The notes: generated from the letters alone by a model not told the origin. A DNA stretch of 7,715 nt from a bacterium (GCA_021800575.1 JAJYYW010000054.1:1-7715), one strand, 5' to 3'. Numbered from the stretch's first letter, positions 1-7,115 are shown. Numbers and translations are program-made.

Positions 1-640
1 CCCACGGTTCATTGAACAGCTCGTACCCGATAACCATGTTGTTGTTCCTGAACTTTTGGGCGACCAGCTTGAACGCGTTGATAAACTGCACTTGCAGTGC
101 CGTATCTGTCCAGAACCTGGTGAAGGATTGGGTGACCGGAGGGGAGGGGTAATTGAGAAACCAATTCTGGCCGCAGGAGACTGCGAGCTGTGACGGATCG
201 CCCGTTGCGGCCCATTGCGGTGCTCCGTCTCCGCAGAATTCCCGTGCGAACAAGTCCTGGTGCATATCGATAAAGACATAGATGCCCCTCGAGGTAAGCC
301 AGTCTACACGCTGTGCCATTGCATCGAGGTATGCGGTGTCATACACACCCTCCGTTGGTTCCAGACCTTCCCATACGGTCACAAAGCGAACGCAATTGAT
401 GCCCCAGCTTTGCAGTTGTGCTGCGCTGGTTTCCGAGGTAAACGGCAGGAAAGGGGGGAGCTTGCTGTCACCGCCTGCATTCACGCCCCTGAGGATAACG
501 ACCCGTCCCTCTGCATCTTTGATCCAGGGACCATCGGTGTGCAGTGCCTTGAAGGACGTTCCGGAATGGCTCGTGCTGCAGCCCGCGGAGAACGGGACAG
601 CCGCCAGCAACAAGAGTATGAAAGCCCATCTGTGCATCAT
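1..640 (-). CDS. GH5-family endoglycoceramidase-like lipoprotein (5' part, cut by left window edge)
   Basis: Secreted glycoside hydrolase of family 5, clan A TIM barrel, resembling endoglycoceramidases, which cut the bond between oligosaccharide and ceramide. The first 213 codons are present. Residues 1-21 form a lipoprotein signal: MMHR, a hydrophobic core (AFILLLLAAV), then FSAGC with the lipid-modified Cys at 21; Ser at -3 is a slightly atypical lipobox. The mature part shows RGVN (51-54), the barrel motif DMHQDLF (125-131) and, at the very edge, GYELFNEPW (205-213), where Glu211 of NEP is the expected acid/base catalyst. The nucleophile Glu would lie outside the window. The start is ATG at 640, with AGGGAGGG about 7 bases upstream; a second ATG follows directly at 637. 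The gene is divergent from hemB. GH5 is secure. The endoglycoceramidase specificity is inferred from the DMHQD and GYELFNEPW style and could instead be another GH5 activity. Confidence 0.9.
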   Translation of the reverse strand, partial: MMHRWAFILLLLAAVPFSAGCSTSHSGTSFKALHTDGPWIKDAEGRVVILRGVNAGGDSKLPPFLPFTSETSAAQLQSWGINCVRFVTVWEGLEPTEGVYDTAYLDAMAQRVDWLTSRGIYVFIDMHQDLFAREFCGDGAPQWAATGDPSQLAVSCGQNWFLNYPSPPVTQSFTRFWTDTALQVQFINAFKLVAQKFRNNNMVIGYELFNEPW

Positions 641-673
641 ACGTATACCCTCCCTTTCAAGGAAACTTTGTAA

Positions 674-702
674 ACCATAGCGTACCTTGGGCGCGATGTT
701 AA
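674..702 (-). promoter_or_regulatory. predicted sigma70 promoter of the GH5 gene
   Basis: Reading the minus strand, TTAACA (697-702, 5 of 6 matches to TTGACA) is followed after exactly 17 bases by TATGGT (674-679, 4 of 6 matches to TATAAT). Transcription would begin near 667, giving a leader of about 27 bases that contains the AGGGAGGG ribosome binding site. This is a sequence match only. Confidence 0.5.
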
Positions 703-794
703 GTTATTTTTTACGACCGGCCGGGATAGCTCGGTGAAATGCGCGCCGCAAATTGTTCTGGCAAGCGTAGAGTCCGGAAGACAGTTACGGTTCT

Positions 795-823
795 TTGACT
801 TTTCAACTTTTATATTTTACTAA
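795..823 (+). promoter_or_regulatory. candidate promoter of the hemB gene cluster
   Basis: TTGACT (795-800, 5 of 6 matches) and TACTAA (818-823, 3 of 6) are 17 bases apart in an AT-rich stretch (about 790-840) that contrasts with the surrounding sequence. Transcription would begin near 830, leaving a leader of about 28 bases before hemB. The -10 box is weak; TATTAT at 827-832 is an alternative, with TTCAAC at 802-807 as a -35 but a poor 19-base spacing. Confidence 0.4.
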
Positions 824-857
824 AGGTATTATATTTACTGGAAAAGGAGCTTGGAGA

Positions 858-1847
858 ATGGCTGTCTATCCGCTACAGAGAGGGAGAAGAATACGTTCGA
901 CAAAACAGGTGCGCAACCTGGTTGCAGAAACACACCTGAGCGTGGATGATTTTATTTACCCCATGTTCGTTACGCATGAAAAACACGTTCAGAAAGAGAT
1001 CCCTTCGATGCCCGGATGTTTCCAGGAATCCATCGACTATGCGGTTGCCGAGGCCCAGGAGGTAAAAGAGCTGGGGATCCCTGCAGTCATTCTGTTCGGC
1101 ATTCCGAAAACAAAAGACACGACCGGTTCGGACGCATATTGCGACACCGGGGTCGTCCAGGAAGCTATCCGCGAGATCAAGAGCAAGGTCAAGGATCTGC
1201 TCGTGATCGCAGATCTCTGCATGTGCGAGTACACGTCGCACGGCCATTGCGGCATTGTCGAAGGCGGCGAGGTCGATAATGACAAAACCCTGGATTATCT
1301 CGCACGGATTGCCGTTGCCCAGGCAAAAGCAGGGGTGGACATCGTTGCACCGTCGGGCATGATGGACGGTATGGTACAGGCCATCCGGAAGGGACTGGAC
1401 AAGAACAATTTCATCACTGTTCCCATCATGAGCTATTCGTCGAAGTACTCGAGCAGCTTTTACGGGCCGTTCAGGGACGCGGCGGAATCGGCGCCGCAGT
1501 TCGGGGACCGGCGGTCGTATCAGATGGATTACCGGAACGCGCGCGAGGCCGTCCATGAGGCGCTGACCGATGTTGAAGAGGGCGCGGACATGGTCATGGT
1601 AAAGCCGGCACTCAGTTACCTCGATGTCATTTACCGGGTCAGGCAGGCCACCGGCGTACCGGTAGCAGCGTATAACGTGAGCGGGGAATATTCCATGATC
1701 AAGGCTGCAGCCCGTCTCGGATGGCTGGATGAGCAGTCCGCCATGATGGAAGTGCTGTACTCGATCAAGCGTGCGGGTGCGGACATGATACTGACCTATT
1801 TCGCAAAACAGGCAGCGCACATTCTCCACGCGCAGAAAGCGGGATAA
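858..1847 (+). CDS. hemB: delta-aminolevulinic acid dehydratase (porphobilinogen synthase)
   Basis: Cytoplasmic enzyme that condenses two 5-aminolevulinate molecules into porphobilinogen, the shared precursor of heme, siroheme and cobalamin. It has 329 residues, the normal family length. The zinc-site cysteines are all present in [13 protein letters not shown] (Cys121, Cys123, Cys131), so this is a zinc-type enzyme. The two active-site lysines are Lys196 ([17 protein letters not shown]) and Lys249 ([14 protein letters not shown], the Schiff-base lysine). The start at 858 is chosen because AAGGAG lies 8 bases upstream at 844-849 and the protein then begins [13 protein letters not shown], as in homologs. 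An in-frame ATG at 795 would add 21 unrelated residues and would lie upstream of the ribosome binding site. It is first in the plus-strand cluster and is followed 75 bases later by ahbD, which fits a heme synthesis role. Confidence 0.97.
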   Translation: MAVYPLQRGRRIRSTKQVRNLVAETHLSVDDFIYPMFVTHEKHVQKEIPSMPGCFQESIDYAVAEAQEVKELGIPAVILFGIPKTKDTTGSDAYCDTGVVQEAIREIKSKVKDLLVIADLCMCEYTSHGHCGIVEGGEVDNDKTLDYLARIAVAQAKAGVDIVAPSGMMDGMVQAIRKGLDKNNFITVPIMSYSSKYSSSFYGPFRDAAESAPQFGDRRSYQMDYRNAREAVHEALTDVEEGADMVMVKPALSYLDVIYRVRQATGVPVAAYNVSGEYSMIKAAARLGWLDEQSAMMEVLYSIKRAGADMILTYFAKQAAHILHAQKAG

Positions 1848-1922
1848 GACAGAAAAGAGATTAAGGTTGCACGGGTACCGTCGTCTATGGTACTATGCAC
1901 CGGAGAGAAAGAAGATACCACT

Positions 1923-3035
1923 ATGGAAAAAATGAACATGAAGCACGTACCACGATTGATATTCTGGGAGCTGACGGCCCAGTGTAATCTCAAGTGTATC
2001 CATTGCCGGGCGGTTGCCATGCCCGAAAAGATGAAGGGAGAACTCGCAACGGACGAGATCTTCAACATAATCGACGATATAGCTAAGGTGTACAAACCCA
2101 TTCTCGTGTTAACCGGGGGCGAGCCCCTGTACCGGGAGGACATTTTTGATATCGCATCGCACGCAGTTTCAAAAGGCCTGCGGGTTGCACTGGCGACCAA
2201 CGGAACGTTAATCGATGAGACGATCGCACGCAAGATCAAGGATGCAGGCATTCTCAGAGTGGCGATCAGCATTGACGGCGGAGATGCGCAGGTGCACGAC
2301 AGTTTCAGGGCGATACCCGGGTCGTTCGATGCAGCGATCAATGGTCTGAAGCTGGTGCAGAAAGCGGGCGTTGAGATCCAGATCAACAGCACGATCGCGA
2401 AGCACAACGTTCACCAGGTTGCAGATATATTCAATCTCGCGCTCGGCATGAAGGCAAACGCTGTGCATTATTTTATGCTGGTTCCCGTGGGATGCGGCGT
2501 CATGATAGCAGACAGCGAAATGCTGCCTGCTCAGCAGTACGAAGACGTCCTGAACTGGATGTACGACCAGTTCAGGGCTCACAAAGAAATCGAGCTCAAG
2601 GCGACGTGTGCACCTCACTACTACCGGATCATCAGGCAGAGAGCGAAGCAGGACGGCATAAAACTGAGCTTTGAAACGCACGGTATGGCGGCAATGACCA
2701 AGGGGTGCCTCGCGGGCAGTGCTGTTGCGTTCATTTCTCGGCTCGGTGTTGTGCAGCCGTGCGGATATCTGCCGGTTGCGGCAGGCAACCTGAGAAAACA
2801 AACATTCGAAGATGTCTGGGAGCACTCGGCAATTTTCAAGGATATGCGGGATCCGGCCCTGTTGAAGGATAAATGCGGCGCGTGCGAGTACCGGGCTGTG
2901 TGCGCCGGATGCAGGGCGCGGGCGTACTACGAGACGGGCGATTACCTCGACGAAGAACCATACTGCATCTATGTTCCCGAGGGGTATGTTGCGACCCCGG
3001 GCAAGGGTATCAAGGCAGGTCTTGGCAATTTATAA
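1923..3035 (+). CDS. ahbD: radical SAM/SPASM heme b synthase AhbD (alternative heme pathway)
   Basis: Radical S-adenosylmethionine enzyme that oxidatively decarboxylates the two propionates of iron-coproporphyrin III to give heme b, the last step of the siroheme-dependent route. From ATG 1923 it has 370 residues. The radical SAM cluster motif CNLKCIHC gives Cys21, Cys25 and Cys28, and GGEP (65-68) binds SAM. AhbD-like motifs include KATCAPHYYRI (Cys229), GCLAGSAVAFIS (Cys262), QPCGYLP (Cys280), and a SPASM-type tail KCGACEYRAVCAGCRARAY (Cys318, 321, 327, 330) with EEPYC (Cys348) for an auxiliary cluster. An upstream in-frame ATG at 1887 would add 12 residues but lacks a ribosome binding site; AAGAAG sits about 8 bases before 1923. 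The neighbouring hemB supports the assignment. The related AhbC or another SPASM peptide-modifying enzyme is the main alternative, but the KATCAPHYYRI and CGYLP segments favour AhbD. Confidence 0.9.
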   Translation: MEKMNMKHVPRLIFWELTAQCNLKCIHCRAVAMPEKMKGELATDEIFNIIDDIAKVYKPILVLTGGEPLYREDIFDIASHAVSKGLRVALATNGTLIDETIARKIKDAGILRVAISIDGGDAQVHDSFRAIPGSFDAAINGLKLVQKAGVEIQINSTIAKHNVHQVADIFNLALGMKANAVHYFMLVPVGCGVMIADSEMLPAQQYEDVLNWMYDQFRAHKEIELKATCAPHYYRIIRQRAKQDGIKLSFETHGMAAMTKGCLAGSAVAFISRLGVVQPCGYLPVAAGNLRKQTFEDVWEHSAIFKDMRDPALLKDKCGACEYRAVCAGCRARAYYETGDYLDEEPYCIYVPEGYVATPGKGIKAGLGNL

Positions 3036-3040
3036 CGTTT

Positions 3041-3235
3041 ATGGATCGTGCCGAATACAAGGTCGTTGAACTCAGTACAGTAACGGATACAGAGATAGAA
3101 AACGTACTGAACGAATGGAGTAACAAGGGATGGAAACTGGACAGAATAACCTTTGCGATGCGGGAAAGCCAAAAGAGGCCGTCGATGGCGTTTATCATAT
3201 TCATTGCTGAAAACGGAAAGCCCGCCGATGACTAA
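3041..3235 (+). CDS. small DUF4177-like protein
   Basis: A 64-residue, predicted soluble protein of unknown function. Its pattern, YKVVEL at residues 6-11, then a helix with LNEWSNKGWKLDRI (27-40), then a hydrophobic strand MAFIIFIAE, is that of the DUF4177 family (a strand, a helix ending in GWxL, then strands). The start ATG 3041 lies 5 bases after the ahbD stop. There is no good ribosome binding site, so translation is probably coupled to ahbD. The same frame is open further upstream inside ahbD, but that extension overlaps ahbD and has no family similarity. The gene overlaps the next one by 8 bases. The family call rests on pattern recognition; the function is unknown. Confidence 0.7.
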   Translation: MDRAEYKVVELSTVTDTEIENVLNEWSNKGWKLDRITFAMRESQKRPSMAFIIFIAENGKPADD

Positions 3236-3635
3236 AGCGACCTTTCTCGAACGGGCATCCGCAAAGTTTATCGACCTTGCCTTTGCGCTGATACTGGCAA
3301 GCGTGCTTTCTCCGATAGGCCCTGCCGCAGGCTTTGTCTACAGCCTGATAGGAGACGGCCTCATGGACGGGCGGTCTATCGGCAAATGGCTCGTCGGTAT
3401 CAAGGTCGTGGACATAACCACCAGCAAGCCGTGCTCGATACATAAGTCCATATTGCGGAACATTCCCTTCGGGTTCGCCGTCCTGATGTTTATTGTTCCG
3501 GTGATCGGACTTTTTCTGTTTCTGTTTATCGGTTTGGCCGTTGTTGCGGTTGAGACCTACTTCCTGTATACGGACATGGGAAGCATGCGCATCGGTGACA
3601 CGCTTGCGGATACCATCGTCGTGAAAAAGGGATAA
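3228..3635 (+). CDS. RDD family integral membrane protein
   Basis: A 135-residue membrane protein of the RDD family, whose exact role is unclear (some members are implicated in ion or solute transport). Features seen: an N-terminal ERASAKFIDLAFA segment with Arg9 and Asp16; a hydrophobic stretch at about 17-41; the family signature GRSIGKWLVGIKVVD (48-62); a second hydrophobic region at about 82-110; and a C-terminal RIGDTLADTIVV (121-132). The start ATG 3228 has GGAAAG 7 bases upstream and lies in ATGACTAA, overlapping the end of the DUF4177 gene. A longer in-frame start at 3153 would add 25 residues buried in that gene and is not favoured. The end is 20 bases before the first plsC homolog, suggesting cotranscription. 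Confidence 0.85.
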   Translation: MTKATFLERASAKFIDLAFALILASVLSPIGPAAGFVYSLIGDGLMDGRSIGKWLVGIKVVDITTSKPCSIHKSILRNIPFGFAVLMFIVPVIGLFLFLFIGLAVVAVETYFLYTDMGSMRIGDTLADTIVVKKG

Positions 3636-3655
3636 GATCTGATTGATCGGTATTT

Positions 3656-4369
3656 ATGAGACCGTATATTGCCGCTGTTGTTGTTATTATAGATACCATG
3701 ATTGCAGGGATCCTGGTCAGCGTCACCGGATTATTTGACCTGACCGGCGGTATCTACGATTTCATCTCATGGGTATGGTCGAACATAATCTTCCTGTCTG
3801 CGGGCATCAAGGTGAATATAGAGGGGCTCGAGCATCTCGATAACAACACTTCCTATATTTTCATGTCAAATCATACAAGTCATCTTGACGTTGCCGGTTT
3901 TATGGCGAAATTGCCTTTTAAAATCAGATTTTTCGCGAAGCGGGAGCTGTTAAATATACCCATCTTCGGCCAGGCACTGTACATGTCGAAACATATTATC
4001 ATCGACAGGAAAAATACGGAACGTGCGAAGGCAAGTATCAACAAGGCAAAGAAAAGAATCAAAAAATACGGCTTCAGCGTCCTCGTTTTTCCCGAAGGTA
4101 CCCGGAGTATGAGCGGGCGTCTTGGCGAATTCAAAAAGGGCGGCTTTGTCCTTGCACTTGAGACCGGTATTCCCATCGTGCCGGTAGCAGTTTCCGGAAG
4201 CTTTCGCCTGCTTCCCGCGCATACCTTACTCATACACTCCGGTACGATCAACATCAGGGTAGGCAGCCCCCTTTCGGTGCAGGAGTACAGCATGGAGCAT
4301 AAGGAGGAACTTCTGGACAGGGTAAGGGCCGAGATACAGAAACTGCAGGGGCACGAGGAGGCAAGATGA
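3656..4369 (+). CDS. plsC: 1-acyl-sn-glycerol-3-phosphate acyltransferase family protein (copy 1)
   Basis: PlsC-type acyltransferase, expected to move an acyl chain onto lysophosphatidic acid or a similar acceptor at the inner membrane. It has 237 residues, normal for the family. One N-terminal hydrophobic helix (about 4-25) is followed by the four family motifs: NHTSHLD (72-78, catalytic His73 and Asp78), RFFAKRELLNIPIFG (91-105), FPEGTRS (145-151, phosphate binding) and IPIVPVAVSGS (172-182). The ribosome binding site before ATG 3656 is weak, but the MR-Y start matches the downstream paralog residue for residue. It overlaps copy 2 by 4 bases (ATGA) and aligns with it without a gap. The true acceptor (lysophosphatidate, an ornithine lipid or another) cannot be read from the sequence. 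Confidence 0.9.
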   Translation: MRPYIAAVVVIIDTMIAGILVSVTGLFDLTGGIYDFISWVWSNIIFLSAGIKVNIEGLEHLDNNTSYIFMSNHTSHLDVAGFMAKLPFKIRFFAKRELLNIPIFGQALYMSKHIIIDRKNTERAKASINKAKKRIKKYGFSVLVFPEGTRSMSGRLGEFKKGGFVLALETGIPIVPVAVSGSFRLLPAHTLLIHSGTINIRVGSPLSVQEYSMEHKEELLDRVRAEIQKLQGHEEAR

Positions 4370-5070
4370 GGGCATATCTGACAATCATCGTGATAATCAT
4401 TGATACCATCGTTCTGGGGACGGCTATTGTGGTGGCAGGTCTCGTCGACCGGGGAGGAAGGGTTTATGATATTGCAGCCCGGTTATGGGCACGTGCGGTT
4501 CGCCTGAGCGCCGGCATCAAAGTCGAAATCAAAGGTCTGGAGCACCTTGATACGAAGCAGTCCTACATATTCATGTCCAACCATCAGAGCCACCTTGACG
4601 CTGTTGCCTATGCACCCAATCTCCCGTTCAGAATACGTTTTTTCGTCAAAAAAGAGCTCATCAACGTACCTATATTCGGCCAGGCACTGTACATGGCACG
4701 GCACGTTGTGATTGATAGAAAAAATATAGAAAGCGCTAAGAAAAGTATTGAAAAAGCGAAACAATTAATAAAAAAATATAAATTATCCGTATTGATATTT
4801 CCCGAGGGAACCCGCAGTACAACCGGTGAGATGGGGGAGTTTAAAAAGGGCGGGTTTGTGCTTGCACTCGAAACCGGATTGCCGATCGTACCTCTTGCTG
4901 TCCGGGGAAGTTTCGAGCTTTTGCCCCCGCACACGCTGAAGATAAAACCCGGGCTCATCCGGCTTGCCGTCGGCGAGCCCATCAGTATGTCGGAGTATAC
5001 CATGGACACCAAGGACGCACTGATACAGAGAGTCCGGCACACAATAGAATCCCTCGGTTCTTCACTCTGA
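4366..5070 (+). CDS. plsC: 1-acyl-sn-glycerol-3-phosphate acyltransferase family protein (copy 2)
   Basis: Tandem paralog of the preceding acyltransferase, 234 residues, with about 139 of 230 aligned positions identical (hand count, about 60%) and no gaps. It keeps the N-terminal hydrophobic helix (about 5-26), NHQSHLD (72-78, catalytic His73 and Asp78), RFFVKKELINVPIFG (91-105), FPEGTRS (145-151) and LPIVPLAVRGS (172-182), so it is probably active. The start ATG overlaps the stop of copy 1 in ATGA, with GAGGAGG at 4355-4361 as ribosome binding site. Divergence is concentrated in the N-terminal helix, the segment at 81-85 and the C-terminus, which could change acyl or acceptor preference. A stretch near 4740-4800 is unusually rich in A and T compared with copy 1. 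It ends the hemB cluster. Confidence 0.9.
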   Translation: MRAYLTIIVIIIDTIVLGTAIVVAGLVDRGGRVYDIAARLWARAVRLSAGIKVEIKGLEHLDTKQSYIFMSNHQSHLDAVAYAPNLPFRIRFFVKKELINVPIFGQALYMARHVVIDRKNIESAKKSIEKAKQLIKKYKLSVLIFPEGTRSTTGEMGEFKKGGFVLALETGLPIVPLAVRGSFELLPPHTLKIKPGLIRLAVGEPISMSEYTMDTKDALIQRVRHTIESLGSSL

Positions 5071-5092
5071 GAGCACTATTGTCTCCGCCGTT

Positions 5093-5108
5093 CGCTGTGC
5101 GTACAGCG
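5093..5108 (+). terminator. small hairpin after the hemB-plsC cluster, possible weak terminator
   Basis: CGCTGT and ACAGCG form a perfect 6-bp stem around the 4-base loop GCGT, 23 bases after the plsC copy 2 stop. No T-run follows, so it is not a convincing intrinsic terminator. It may instead stabilise the 3' end or be chance. Confidence 0.25.
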
Positions 5109-5142
5109 TATTGTCAGAACGCATTTCCGGTGCCGTTTCTGT

Positions 5143-5171
5143 TTGACAGATTTGTATTCCTTGCATATAAA
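5143..5171 (+). promoter_or_regulatory. near-consensus sigma70 promoter for ydcH-like/ilvD/ilvB
   Basis: TTGACA (5143-5148, 6 of 6 matches) and TATAAA (5166-5171, 5 of 6) are separated by the ideal 17 bases. Transcription would begin near 5178, about 35 bases before the GTG start of the ydcH-like gene. It separates the branched-chain amino acid genes from the upstream heme and lipid cluster and is the best promoter in the window. Confidence 0.7.
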
Positions 5172-5212
5172 ATAGAAGTTAAAAACTATTATTGGAAAAA
5201 GGAGGTAGTATC

Positions 5213-5443
5213 GTGGAAGAAAAAGAGCGTCTACTCATCATAAAGTTCTCGGAGGCGGATCCCGAGCTCAAGCGGTTGTGGGACGAGCACCAGGATTATG
5301 AAAACAAGCTGAGAAACCTTGAGAACAAAGTGCGCTTATCGCCCGAAGAAGAGCTCGAAAAAAAGAGACTGCAAAAACTCAAGCTTTCCGGAAAGGACAA
5401 GATGTTTGAGATATTGAAGAAATACACAGCACAGGAGAATTAA
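5213..5443 (+). CDS. YdcH family (DUF465) small protein
   Basis: A 76-residue, highly charged, predicted coiled-coil protein of unknown function. The pattern [22 protein letters not shown] (12-33) followed by [23 protein letters not shown] (42-64) is that of the DUF465/YdcH family, which forms short helical hairpins. The start is GTG 5213, because AAGGAGG (5199-5205) lies 7 bases before it. An in-frame TTG at 5192 would put that ribosome binding site inside the gene and is rejected. The stop overlaps the ilvD start in TAATG, so the two genes are translationally coupled. Whether the protein has any link to branched-chain amino acid synthesis is not shown by the sequence. Confidence 0.85.
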   Translation: MEEKERLLIIKFSEADPELKRLWDEHQDYENKLRNLENKVRLSPEEELEKKRLQKLKLSGKDKMFEILKKYTAQEN

Positions 5444-7100
5444 TGTTCATGCGAAGCGATGAGGTGAAAAAAGGTATTGAGCGCGTGCCCCACCGGGCAT
5501 TGATGCATGCAACCGGTGTGGCGCGTTCCGAGTTTGAAAAGCCGTTTATCGGTATCGCATCGAGTTTTACGGATCTTATTCCCGGCCATGTCGGCATGAG
5601 GACGCTCGAGCGGTTTCTCGAGAACGGCGTTTACGCCGGCGGGGGACACCCGTTTCTCTTTGGTATACCCGGTATCTGTGACGGTATAGCAATGGGGCAC
5701 GTTGGTATGCATTATTCGCTTCCGATCCGTGAACTTATCGCTGATTCCGTAGAAACGGTCATCCAGGCGCACCGGCTGGACGGTATGATACTTCTAACGA
5801 ACTGTGACAAGATTACGCCGGGCATGCTGATGGCTGCCGCACGGCTCGATATACCGGCCATTGTTCTGACCGCAGGGCCGATGCTCGGGGGAAGGTACAA
5901 GGGAGAACGGCTTGATCTTGTCCACGATGCATTCGAGGCCGTGGGCAAGTACAACAGGGGCGAGCTAACGGAAGACGATGTCGTGGCGATGGAGATAGGA
6001 TCATGTCCCGGTGAAGGCTCGTGCCAGGGGTTGTTCACTGCCAACACCATGGCATGTCTCACGGAATCACTGGGGATGTCGTTGTATGGTGCAGGTACGG
6101 CGCTGGCCGTGTCGTCCAAGAAACGGCACCTCGCCTTCGAAACGGGAAAGAGAATTGTCGATCTGGTGAAAAACAACATCACCGCACGGCAGATCATGAC
6201 CAAGAACGCGTTTGAGAACGCGATACGCGTGGACATGTCACTCGGCGGTTCCACGAATACAGTCCTTCATATCACTGCAATAGCGCACGAGGCGGGTATT
6301 GATCTGCCGCTCGATCTGTTTGACCGGATCAGCAGTGAAACACCGAACATAACGCGCATCCGGCCTTCCGGCGATGCCATGATGGAGGACATCGAATATG
6401 CAGGCGGAATTCCTGCCGTTCTGAACAGGCTCCACGATATGTTGAAGGACAATCCGACCGTGACCGGGCCGTCCATACGTGAGCTGGCGAAGCGGGGTAC
6501 AGTTTACGATCCGGAGATCATCAGGCCCCTCGGCAAGGCGTACAGCAGCAGCGGCGGCATCGCTGTGCTCAAGGGCAGCCTGGCCCCTGATGGAGTGTCA
6601 TCAAGGTCGCCGGTATAGGATCAGGACTTGAGTTTTTCAAGGGTACGGCCAAGGTGTACGACTCCGAGCAGGATGCCATGAAGGCAATCATGGGGAAAAA
6701 AATACAACCCGGGGATGTCATCATCGTGCGCTATGAGGGGCCCAAGGGTGGTCCCGGCATGCGCGAGATGCTCTCGCCGACGTCAGCTATATCCGGTATG
6801 GGGATGGGAGACAAGGTTGCCCTGATAACGGACGGCCGTTTTTCGGGCGGGACGCGGGGACTTTCCATCGGGCATGTTTCTCCCGAAGCTGCGGCCGGAG
6901 GGCCGATCGGCCTCGTCAGAGACGGCGATACCATCGTCATCGATTTGAAGAAAAAAACGGTCGACATCGGCATCGATGCGAAAGAACTCGAACAGAGACG
7001 TGCGGGCTTCAGACCTCCCGAACCGAAATTTACCAGCGGATGGCTTGCACGGTATGCACGGCTTGTCACCTCTGCAAATACGGGAGCGGTCCTGAAATAA
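5443..7100 (+). pseudogene. ilvD: dihydroxy-acid dehydratase, frameshifted by one missing base
   Basis: IlvD dehydrates 2,3-dihydroxy-3-methyl acids to 2-oxo acids in valine, leucine and isoleucine synthesis and uses an iron-sulfur cluster. The first frame (5443-6618, 391 codons) shows RSDEVKKG, the Mg-site segment [10 protein letters not shown] (77-86), cluster-region Cys121 in NCDKITPG, and CPGEGSC (Cys188, Cys194) before TANTM. After APDG (codon 384) the frame is lost and stops at 6616-6618. The next frame continues at once from 6597 as [20 protein letters not shown] and runs to TAA at 7100, including [10 protein letters not shown] with the catalytic serine (codon 6843-6845). One added base near 6595-6596 would give 552 residues, the family length. 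There is no slippery run at the junction. The start is ATG 5443 with AGGAG 5 bases upstream; ATG 5449, giving MRSDEV, is equally family-like. If the deletion is real, the product lacks its catalytic C-terminal domain; it may instead be a sequencing error. Confidence 0.95.
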
Positions 7101-7115
7101 AAGCGGAGGTCCGCC

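Noticed and set aside
215..680. Plus-strand open frames of 152 and 132 codons
   Set aside because: They lie antisense to the GH5 gene, which has a ribosome binding site, a signal peptide and clear family motifs. Their translations show no family pattern.
795..806. TTGA-CTTT-TCAA inverted repeat as an FNR/CRP-type operator before hemB
   Set aside because: The half-sites are separated by 4 bases, while FNR-type sites need 6 between TTGA and TCAA. It overlaps the candidate -35 box and is probably chance.
873..1829. 318-codon minus-strand open frame
   Set aside because: It is the antisense shadow of hemB, which has all active-site residues. The antisense product shows no recognisable domain or plausible ribosome binding site.
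1875..1893. GTACC...GGTAC inverted repeat after hemB as a terminator
   Set aside because: The stem is only 5 bp with a 9-base loop and no T-run, and it lies within the leader of ahbD.
6595..6618. Programmed ribosomal frameshifting in ilvD
   Set aside because: There is no slippery heptamer, no internal Shine-Dalgarno at the right distance and no clear downstream pseudoknot, and IlvD is not known to use recoding.
6654..7100. Independent gene starting at GTG 6654
   Set aside because: The frame is continuous with ilvD homology upstream of this codon ([16 protein letters not shown]), so it is the second half of the frameshifted ilvD, not a separate gene.
7103..7114. GCGGAGGTCCGC palindrome after ilvD as a terminator
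   Set aside because: It pairs over only 4 bp with a usable loop, has no T-run, and its GGAGGT is better explained as a ribosome binding site for the following ATG.
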